This document shows positions 51,606 to 58,308 of a DNA stretch of 64,000 nucleotides, piece by piece (within the stretch, counting starts at the first letter, position 1; each line of letters begins with the position of its first letter). Source of the DNA: Desulfatibacillum aliphaticivorans DSM 15576 (GTDB taxonomy: Bacteria > Desulfobacterota > Desulfobacteria > Desulfobacterales > Desulfatibacillaceae); contig NZ_AUCT01000025.1 of assembly GCF_000429905.1 (NCBI RefSeq), positions 1 to 64,000 of the forward strand, given 5' to 3'. Made by a program: the position numbers and the translations under genes. The notes below the pieces were generated by a model, which made no database searches, was not told the origin of the DNA, and saw only the letters and a program-made list of their open reading frames with translations.

Positions 51606-54600
51606 TTATTTTTTGGTCCTGACGCAACGAAACCCGACATAGACGCCCCTGCTATCCGGATAGTACCTGACGCGGAACGCGCAACGGGCATTGTCCTGAT
51701 CGAAGTCCCAGGAGCCGCCGCGCAGCACCAGCCATTGCCCTGGTTTAACGTCCATGGCAAAATCTTCCGGGTCTTCTTCCGGTTTGTATCGGCTTCGGGT
51801 CCATTCATACACATTGCCCGCCATGTCGTAGACTTTTTCAGGCGTCGCACCTTGAGAAAAAACGCCTACTGCCGAAGTCTTTCCAATTTCCGACTCACGG
51901 GTATTGCAGTAGCCGTCCTCCCACTCTCCCCAAGGGTATTCCCGCCTTTCCTTGCCTGCAGCGGCGGCCTCCCATTGCTGCTCTGTAGGGAGGGAATATA
52001 CAAATCCATCGTTCTGGAATTCGGTCAACCAGTTGCAAAAAGCGGCGGCCTCGTACCAGCACACCCCGACCACGGGGTGGTTAGGGCAATTGAAGCGCCT
52101 TTCATTCCAATGCATGGGCTGTGTTTCATTTACGCCTTCTAACCAAAACGGCCTCTGTTCCGTCCAGAATTTGGATTTCTTATATCCATCGGAATCCATG
52201 AACTTTTTGTAGCATTGATTCGTAACCGGATATTGAGATATTTCAAATTCCTCCAACTCCACTTGACCGTCTTGATAAGGGTAAGTCCCGCCTGGAATCC
52301 TGACAAAGGCCTCCAAATTCCTTCTGTCCCCCAGGCGCCCCAGAATCTCCCCCGCGTCAGCCCTTGGGATAGGCGCCAACTCCTTTGATTGAATTACCTT
52401 TTCCAGCCTTTCCACAGCCAATTCCACAAGTCCGCCGTCTCGTGCGTTTTTATGCATGTCTTTTAAAGCCCGGCCGGCCAAACGCCACTGGTAAAAAGGT
52501 TCCACGTCATCCGAATTAAGCAATTTATTAACAATGGCATGGGAAATTTTGCGGTTATCCTCGGCTAAAAGACCTATTAGCAACTCCACAACCTCTTTGT
52601 ACCATTCATCATTCAAGAAAGGCTGGACAGCCTTCCAGTAATCCATGCTATTGGCTTTCAGCCAATGGGCGCACAAATACTCTTGAAAGGTAAGGTGAAC
52701 GAATCCGTAGGCGCCATTATCCCTTTTTAACAAGCCGCAGCGGGGCTCGATGCGCTTGAATTCCGCCTCCACACGGCGCCTGTATTCCCATTTTTCTTCA
52801 TCTGTCTGCAATTTAAAAAAACGGGAAAGTATGTCCAGTGCGAAGGCTTGACCCTCGGATTTTTCATGCTTTTTGTGCATTTCCCAGGCAAAGGCGCTTA
52901 AAAAATCCTTGACCGGCCCCGGATTTTTAAAACGGCGGGCCAAAAGGTTGTCCACGAATTTTTTGTACAGCTCAGCCCGCTGGCCGGGCAGTTCCTTGTC
53001 ATTATAATAAAGCAGGCAGATGGCCGTAAGCATCAAAGGGCTTTGAGTGAGTTCCGAAATGGACTCATGGCCTTGAATGCCTGCAATAAGGTCCTGGGCC
53101 GTGCGCTCCCCCATGGTCAATGCCTTTGAAATAACAAAAGTGAACCACTTATTGATGAACTCTTGTATTTGCTCCCAATTCAAAGGTTCTATTTGTACAT
53201 GGTACTGCCGGAACGGATTGAGGGCGTCTCCCTGCAACCCGTGAGGGCGGCCGGACCAGACCAATTTAACCCCATCGTACTTATTGGCGAAATTGCTGAA
53301 CGCCTCGACAACCAAATTACGGGTTTTCTCCGGGATTTCGTCCAAACCGTCCAAAAGAAAGACCGCCTTTCCCGCGGTTGAAAATTTTTCGATGACCGAA
53401 TACTCCAGGACGTTTTCCATTTGAAAAAAATAGTGGTCCAGAATGGTTTGAACGGACAACGGTTCTTTAGGATCGCGCTTTTGAAGAAAGGAGGACAATC
53501 TGCTCAAAAAGACAAGCACGGGCAACCGCCCGCACAAATCCCGAAACCAGGGTTCGGGGCATTCTTCATGGGCCATGCAATAGGCCATATGCTTGAACAG
53601 GGTGGTCTTGCCCGAGCCGGGCTGGCCTTCCAAAAGCATGTGGGGCAGATGGGGGATGAGGCTTTCCACGGATTTTAGGCGCTCCCGCTCCTCCCGCATC
53701 CCTTCAGGATCGGGATTCTTCTTTTGTCTCGGGTCACTACCGTACAGCGGAATAAAAATATCCATTAATTCTATGGGGACGGCCTTTCCGTCCGCCTGCA
53801 AGCGGTCCGCGTCCGCATATATGCACTTGTTGTTGATCCAGTCGAGATAAGATTGGGGGATTTCAAGCACAAGCGCCGGGCAGACTGTTTCAGAGGCGTC
53901 CTCTTTCCAATAAGGTACGTCAAAGGATTTTTTGCCGTCATCAGCCGTGTCTGAATCCGGACCCCATTTGCCCCGTTCCGAAACATACTTCCTAAAATCC
54001 AAATTCACACGTTGCTTTTCCCAGTCCAAAGTGACGTATTGAAATCGGTTGGGATAATCGCTTTTGTGATAGGCTGCACCCGCCTGAAAGTTGAATAGTT
54101 GCCCGTCGTATGTATTGGCGAAGCCTCCGGCTGCGTCATGCAAATGGCCGCACAAAATAAAAAAATGGTTCAGCCGGTTGGCGCACAACCGGCTATCCTT
54201 CAGCCACAGCCATGACAGGGGATGATGGAACAGGCATATGTTGGCGTCCGTTTCTCCTTTTTCCTCCATGGCTTTTAGGGCCTGCTCTATCTGATATCGG
54301 CCGATGGCGATCTGATTCCTGTCCTCCTGATCGTCCGGCAGTTGGCGGCACATCCAGGCAGAGTTCAGGCCAACCAATCCAATCTTCTTGCCGGTTTTAG
54401 TTTGGTGGATGTTTACAAAGGGGGCGAGGTCCGTTTCCACAGGCTTCAGGTGAGGGCAAAGCTCTGCGGCAAAGGCGAAATACTCCCGCATGCCCTTTAG
54501 TAAATCATCCCGGTATTCCATCAACTCCGCATCCAACTCCTGCAAGTCGTCATACCGGGGGATGTCTTTGGGGCGGTATTTCTTCCGATTGACGTCGTGG

Positions 54601-54872
54601 TTGCCTGGGACGATGTACAGGCATTCGGGAGGCAGGTTGACGGCGTCCACCAAATCCTGAAAAAATTCTTTCGCCAGATCGTATTCTTCTTTTATTCCCT
54701 TAAAGGCGATGTCGCCCGTCACGGCGATGATGTCGGGTATAAGGCCCTTTTCCGCATCCTCTTTCACTCTTGTAATCAAGGGATCAAGAACCAGGGAACG
54801 ATCAAAGGTTTTGGCTTCACTGTTTTCAATATGCAAGTCGGAAATATGAAGAATGGTAAAATCATCGGACAT
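51606..54872 (-). CDS. Calcineurin-like phosphoesterase-NACHT NTPase-FGE-sulfatase fusion (putative conflict/defence protein)
   Basis: A 1088-residue protein in three parts. (1) A metallophosphoesterase, about 1-300: ISDLHIE (10-16), VTGDIAFKG (51-59), PGNHDVNRK (89-97), FHHPLSW (215-221) and CGHLHDA (241-247) supply all the usual metal ligands. (2) A NACHT module, about 400-740: Walker A GQPGSGKTT (416-424), Walker B FLLDGLDE (505-512), WSGRP (539-543), SPLMLTAICLL and FVHLTFQEYLCAHWL (724-738). (3) A C-terminal FGE-sulfatase/C-type-lectin-like domain, 852-1088: IPGGTY, HPVVGVCWYEAAAFCNWL, LPTEQQWEAAAAG, MAGNVYEWT and LRGGSW (1050-1055). The two FGE catalytic cysteines are not in place, so this domain is probably a binding module. 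The start at 54872 has GGAGA eight bases upstream. The likely logic is that the C-terminal domain senses, NACHT oligomerises and the phosphoesterase attacks nucleotides or nucleic acid. This is inferred from bacterial NACHT defence proteins. Confidence 0.88.
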   Translation of the reverse strand: MSDDFTILHISDLHIENSEAKTFDRSLVLDPLITRVKEDAEKGLIPDIIAVTGDIAFKGIKEEYDLAKEFFQDLVDAVNLPPECLYIVPGNHDVNRKKYRPKDIPRYDDLQELDAELMEYRDDLLKGMREYFAFAAELCPHLKPVETDLAPFVNIHQTKTGKKIGLVGLNSAWMCRQLPDDQEDRNQIAIGRYQIEQALKAMEEKGETDANICLFHHPLSWLWLKDSRLCANRLNHFFILCGHLHDAAGGFANTYDGQLFNFQAGAAYHKSDYPNRFQYVTLDWEKQRVNLDFRKYVSERGKWGPDSDTADDGKKSFDVPYWKEDASETVCPALVLEIPQSYLDWINNKCIYADADRLQADGKAVPIELMDIFIPLYGSDPRQKKNPDPEGMREERERLKSVESLIPHLPHMLLEGQPGSGKTTLFKHMAYCMAHEECPEPWFRDLCGRLPVLVFLSRLSSFLQKRDPKEPLSVQTILDHYFFQMENVLEYSVIEKFSTAGKAVFLLDGLDEIPEKTRNLVVEAFSNFANKYDGVKLVWSGRPHGLQGDALNPFRQYHVQIEPLNWEQIQEFINKWFTFVISKALTMGERTAQDLIAGIQGHESISELTQSPLMLTAICLLYYNDKELPGQRAELYKKFVDNLLARRFKNPGPVKDFLSAFAWEMHKKHEKSEGQAFALDILSRFFKLQTDEEKWEYRRRVEAEFKRIEPRCGLLKRDNGAYGFVHLTFQEYLCAHWLKANSMDYWKAVQPFLNDEWYKEVVELLIGLLAEDNRKISHAIVNKLLNSDDVEPFYQWRLAGRALKDMHKNARDGGLVELAVERLEKVIQSKELAPIPRADAGEILGRLGDRRNLEAFVRIPGGTYPYQDGQVELEEFEISQYPVTNQCYKKFMDSDGYKKSKFWTEQRPFWLEGVNETQPMHWNERRFNCPNHPVVGVCWYEAAAFCNWLTEFQNDGFVYSLPTEQQWEAAAAGKERREYPWGEWEDGYCNTRESEIGKTSAVGVFSQGATPEKVYDMAGNVYEWTRSRYKPEEDPEDFAMDVKPGQWLVLRGGSWDFDQDNARCAFRVRYYPDSRGVYVGFRCVRTKK
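51615..51710 (-). other. Variable-region-like 3' end of the NACHT-FGE gene
   Basis: After LRGGSW the protein reads DFDQDNARCAFRVRYYPDSR then GVYVGFRCVR. The positions that vary in FGE-type diversity-generating retroelement (DGR) targets are here encoded by GAC, TTC, GAT, TTC, GTC, TAC, TAT, AGC, GGC, GTC and TAT. All are NNC or NNT, as expected if the template carries AAC/AAT at those places. No reverse transcriptase or template lies in the window. Confidence 0.4.
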
Positions 54873-55013
54873 GGTGAAATCTCCGGGAGTCTGCATTGTT
54901 TTACAATATGGATTCGAATGAAGGCTGGAACGGATATTTTTATACAAAAGGTTGTGCCATATGACAACCATAAGATGAGGATATATGTTGGATTGAAATA
55001 AAACGGCTTTAAA

Positions 55014-55060
55014 ACATGTGCTGCGCACCCTGGCAGGGTACTGCTCTGCCGGGGCTACCC
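55014..55060 (+). repeat. Dispersed palindromic element, copy 6
   Basis: ACATGTGCTGCGCACCCTGG then CAGGGTACTGCTCTGCCGGG then GCTACCC: the fullest form of the family. The unit is repeated 438 bp on. Confidence 0.8.
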
Positions 55061-55110
55061 ATTTTCTTCGACAGCAAGGTTGTTGGAAGCATCGCCTACC
55101 CCAAAAAAAA

Positions 55111-55327
55111 CGTCGGGTCGCTTCGCGTTAGTTCTGTTACCGGTTATACCTCTCAGGTTAGGATAAAGCCTGCCTCAGCAGCAAATATATGCCATGCTCC
55201 GCGTGACCCGACCTACGTTTCTCTCAGTCAACATATTGAATCAATTAATTATTTATGTAGGTCGGGTTACGAAGTCCGCCTTGAATGCAGCAAGCCGGCG
55301 TCAGGGTTTGTGGACTTCAACCCGACA
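55111..55327 (+). repeat. Diverged partial copy of the 535-bp repeat
   Basis: It runs from CGTCGGGTCGCTTCGCGTTA through GACCCGACCTACG, an AT-rich centre and ACTTCAACCCGACA, with scattered differences from 50996 and 55540. It stops where those copies go on to AAATTTTTC. Confidence 0.8.
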
Positions 55328-55451
55328 GGAATGCCCATGATTGATGTCGGAATTCTCCTTTCTTCATTCCCCCGTGGAATCCAGTCCCAGGCTTTGGCGG
55401 AAACACAGGTCCGCTCACAATATGTAATTTCAACAGCGGAAAGTTCGAACG

Positions 55452-55499
55452 ACATGTGCTGCGCACCCTGGCAAGGTACTGCTCTGCCAGGGCTTCCCA
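55452..55499 (+). repeat. Dispersed palindromic element, copy 7
   Basis: Near-identical to the copy at 55014 (ACATGTGCTGCGCACCCTGG then CAAGGTACTGCTCTGCCAGG), including the following TTCGACAGCAAAG flank. Confidence 0.8.
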
Positions 55500-55539
55500 C
55501 TCTCTTCGACAGCAAAGTCGTTGGAAGCGTTGCCTAATC

Positions 55540-56074
55540 AATAAAAACGTCGGGTCGCTTCGCGTTGGTTCCCTTGCCGGTTATACCTCACAGGCAAGGA
55601 TAAAGCCTGCCTCGGCAACATATATATGCCTTGCTCCGCATGACCCGACCTACGCTTCTCTTGGTCAACATATTGAATCAATTAATTATTTATGTAGGTC
55701 GGGTTACGAAATCCGCCAAGGATGCAGCAAGCCGGCCTCAACGCTCGTGGACTTCAACCCGACAAAGTTTTTCTAACCCACTGACCCATGAGCAATGCAT
55801 AACAGGTTATTATTTAACATAATATTAACATTTAAACATAACTATTTCAATAGTTTATAATATTCATGCCCACGCGGAGCATGGGAACGAGTTAAAAATG
55901 GCAGGCACGGGGGCCTGCGACTACACATTTGCCTGTTTTCACCAAAAACACTGTGTAGATGCGCCCCCCTGTGGGCGCCCAAAAAACGCACTAAGCGTTT
56001 TTTTCCACTAAAGCATGGGAACAAGTAGAACTCAAAGACGCTTGATCCCCGCGTTCGCGAGGATGACGGATAAG
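55540..56074 (+). repeat. 535-bp direct repeat, copy B (5' side of the NACHT gene)
   Basis: Partner of 50996-51530. It carries the same internal elements, including CCCACGCGGAGCATGGG at 55865-55891 and the GACGCTTGATCCCCG REP tail at 56034. Confidence 0.9.
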
Positions 56075-56102
56075 GATAATGCCTCCTGAGCCCCTCCATG
56101 GG

Positions 56103-56191
56103 GATTTCCGGGGACATGAACTTATCTCCCCGACCGTCATACAATTCACGGAGCATAAACGTGGAGATAAGTATCATGTCCCCTGGAAATC
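56103..56191. repeat. 89-bp inverted repeat (REP/BIME-like)
   Basis: The left arm GATTTCCGGGGACATGAACT-TATCTCC (56103-56129) pairs with the right arm GGAGATAAG...GGAAATC (56163-56191), with only small mismatches. Such GGGGACATG palindromes resemble REP units mobilised by Y1 RAYT transposases. Confidence 0.65.
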
Positions 56192-56306
56192 GTTATCCCT
56201 TATTACCGATTATATCATTCCCTCAGTCCCCATGAAAACGCATACCAGGTATAATCAAACCCAATATTGTGATTGAAATAATAATGGTTTCAATGTCTTA
56301 CAATAT

Positions 56307-56334
56307 GCATTCCCACGCGAAGCATGGGAACGAG
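56307..56334 (+). repeat. CCCACGCGAAGCATGGG repeat, third copy
   Basis: TGCATTCCCACGCGAAGCAT followed by GGGAACGAG; one arm base differs from the copies at 51321 and 55865. Confidence 0.55.
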
Positions 56335-56379
56335 TTTTTAAAAATGCGGCGGAACAAAGTCAGGGAAAACAAAAAAACC

Positions 56380-56405
56380 GGCCATGCTTTGTTCTGAGCA
56401 TGGCC
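56380..56405 (-). terminator. Intrinsic, bidirectional terminator after the double-TetR gene
   Basis: GGCCATGCT (56380-56388) pairs with AGCATGGCC (56397-56405). T-runs flank both sides: seven Ts on the minus strand, TTTTTTATTTT on the plus strand. It lies 30 bp after the TetR gene stop. Confidence 0.85.
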
Positions 56406-56435
56406 AGGCTTTTTTATTTTCTATGGAACAATTTG

Positions 56436-57938
56436 TTATTTATTGGAAAACAGCAAACTCTTCATGCAGGGGTAGAACACGTTCATGAGGGTGTCCTTGA
56501 CCCATTGCCGGTATTCCGGGCCTTTGGGCTCCATGCCCAAAACCTGTGCGTGATAGGACGCCGCCCCCACGCAGCTGAAAACCACGGTTCCAAAGCCGTA
56601 AAGCCACATGCGCACCCTTTCGTCCGATTCGGGCAGGGGCATGTATTCCTTGAAAAGCTCCAGGGATTCTATCAGGAAACGGGTGAGGTGCTCGAAACCG
56701 GGCATGTCCTCGAATTTGTCCAACTGGGCGATGTTCTGCATGCATCCCATCATGACGTCGGGATTTTCAAAGCTGTAATCCAGGGTTTTATCCACGAACC
56801 GGGTCATGTTCTCACGCATGGACGGGCTGTCCAGCTCCTTGATGATCTCGGTGACCGCGGTCCGGAACTCGCCCAGCAACTGACTGGTAACCGCCTCGAA
56901 CAGCTCCGCCTTTTTGGGGAAGTAGTGGTACAGCAGGGTGAAGTCAAAGCCGCCTTCCTCCCCGATCATTCGGATGCTGGCCGCGTTATAGGGATATTTG
57001 GAGAACACCCGGCGAGCCACGGCGATGATCCTCCGGCGAGTGGCCTGGCCTTTGGTCTCTCCCCTGCGAACCCGGGTGGTGATCCTTCCCTTGCGGATTC
57101 TCAGGGCGGATTTTTCGATGTCGGCAAGCAGCTTTTTAAAAGCCGGGCTGGTGGGCCCCAGGGACATGACGTTTTTGGCCGCGCCCTTGATGCGTTTTCT
57201 TACGGCGCTGGCGCTGTGCAGCAAGGCGCCCTTGCCCGCCCCGAGCGGGTCGGGGCCGCTTTTCCTTGATTTGGCAAAAAACAGCCTTTTCACCGAAGGA
57301 TACAGCACGAACACAAACAAGTCCTTGACCCATTCCCTGTACTCCGGGTCGTTGGGATTGATACCAAGAACCTTGCCGTAAAAATTGGCCGCTCCCACGC
57401 AATTGGCCAGCAAAATGCTGGAGCAGAAAAACACCTGGCTGATATCTTTAATGTCCGCCTTAAAATAACCGCTGGCGGCGAACAGCGCCAGGGTGTCTTC
57501 GTGGAATCCCCGCAAATGCTCCATGCCGGGGAAGGCGTCCTTGACGTTATCCACGGCGCCCATGTTCAGCATCATGATGTAAAAGGCGTCGGGATTGTCA
57601 AAGGCGTAGCCCACGAATCGTTCGGCCAGAACCTTTGTGTTCTCGTACAAAGGGCCGTTCAACTCCATGACCATTTCGCCGGAGGCCTGATAGTACTCTC
57701 CAATGAGGCTCTTGGCCACGGACTCGAACAATTTGGCCTTGGACTTGAAATGGTAGCGCACAAACGAATGGTTGAATCCCCCCTCCTGGCCGATCATCCT
57801 GATGCTGGCCGCGTCATAGGGGTAATTGGTGAAAACCTGTCTGGCGGCGTCCGTTATCCGCTTTCTGGTGGCCTCGGTCTTTTGCTGGCGCTTGGAGGGT
57901 TTGGCCGGTCCTGTTTTTTTTCTTCCTGAAGGGGTCAT
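56436..57938 (-). CDS. Tandem (double) TetR-family regulator in one polypeptide
   Basis: A 500-residue protein made of two complete TetR units. First DNA-binding domain, about 20-70: RKRITDAARQVFTNYPYDAA, SIRMIGQEGGFNHSFVRYHF. Second, about 290-345: RRRIIAVARRVFSKYPYNAA, SIRMIGEEGGFDFTLLYHYF. Each is followed by its own ligand/dimer domain, and the two share GAA-YG/HA-VLG and a YREWVKD/YRQWVKD motif. A basic linker of about 60 residues joins them. TetR proteins normally dimerise, so this fusion may be a built-in pseudo-dimer. It is divergent from the acyl-CoA ligase gene, its probable target. The start at 57938 follows a GAAAGAG site. Confidence 0.9.
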   Translation of the reverse strand: MTPSGRKKTGPAKPSKRQQKTEATRKRITDAARQVFTNYPYDAASIRMIGQEGGFNHSFVRYHFKSKAKLFESVAKSLIGEYYQASGEMVMELNGPLYENTKVLAERFVGYAFDNPDAFYIMMLNMGAVDNVKDAFPGMEHLRGFHEDTLALFAASGYFKADIKDISQVFFCSSILLANCVGAANFYGKVLGINPNDPEYREWVKDLFVFVLYPSVKRLFFAKSRKSGPDPLGAGKGALLHSASAVRKRIKGAAKNVMSLGPTSPAFKKLLADIEKSALRIRKGRITTRVRRGETKGQATRRRIIAVARRVFSKYPYNAASIRMIGEEGGFDFTLLYHYFPKKAELFEAVTSQLLGEFRTAVTEIIKELDSPSMRENMTRFVDKTLDYSFENPDVMMGCMQNIAQLDKFEDMPGFEHLTRFLIESLELFKEYMPLPESDERVRMWLYGFGTVVFSCVGAASYHAQVLGMEPKGPEYRQWVKDTLMNVFYPCMKSLLFSNK

Positions 57939-58308
57939 GGTTATCTCTTTCTCAGTGTATTTCCACCCTGCATCAAAGCCTGATCCCAAAATACGATTAA
58001 ATTATAAGGCGCTCAATGTTTCCCGGAGGTCTTGGCGAAGATTGATTCTCCGCCGACCGCTTAAATTCGTCCAGGCCGGATTTTTTCTCCAACCGGGCGA
58101 GATCCCCCCTGAGCCATAGATTTCATATTCAAGGCGTGTTATCAAATAGTTTCTTGATAAAGATCGGAAGAATGCTGGCTTTTTTTTAAGGAAGGCTGTA
58201 TATTTGAACGATCGGTACAATTTCACCCCCGGCCGCTCCGTGCATTGCCTTGGGATTATTGGCGGCCAGTTTTTATCCTTCCCCCCAAATGTGATTGTGG
58301 AGGCGCAA
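57939..58308. promoter_or_regulatory. 370-bp divergent control region between double TetR and acyl-CoA ligase
   Basis: No gene. It contains the inverted repeat TTATCAA (58139-58145)-N8-TTGATAA (58154-58160), a sensible operator size for a TetR-type protein, about 150 bp before the ligase start. Confidence 0.45.
58139..58160. promoter_or_regulatory. Candidate TetR operator TTATCAA-N8-TTGATAA
   Basis: A perfect 7-bp inverted repeat with an 8-base spacer in the divergent gap. No other comparable palindrome was seen there. Assignment to the double TetR protein is by position only. Confidence 0.4.

Larger units (their letters stand above)
54873..56435. other. 1.56-kb non-coding, repeat-built region upstream of the NACHT gene
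   Basis: No gene is supported; apparent frames here follow the repeats. The NACHT promoter probably lies within 54873-55013. Then come two tandem units of about 438 bp (55014 and 55452), each made of a palindromic element followed by a GTCGGGT element. The second continues into direct repeat copy B to 56074. An 89-bp inverted repeat (56103-56191), a CCCACGCG repeat (56307) and a terminator (56380) follow. Confidence 0.6.

Noticed and set aside
55016..55537. A 173-codon plus-strand frame and other short frames in the repeat region
   Set aside because: They follow the tandem repeats: the same peptide is repeated as the DNA repeats, with no ribosome site. Treated as non-coding.
50996..56074. 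Reading the 535-bp repeats as the ends of an insertion sequence or LTR-type transposon
   Set aside because: No transposase, integrase or reverse transcriptase lies between them, and the repeats are mosaics of common intergenic elements. Duplication or homologous recombination explains them better.
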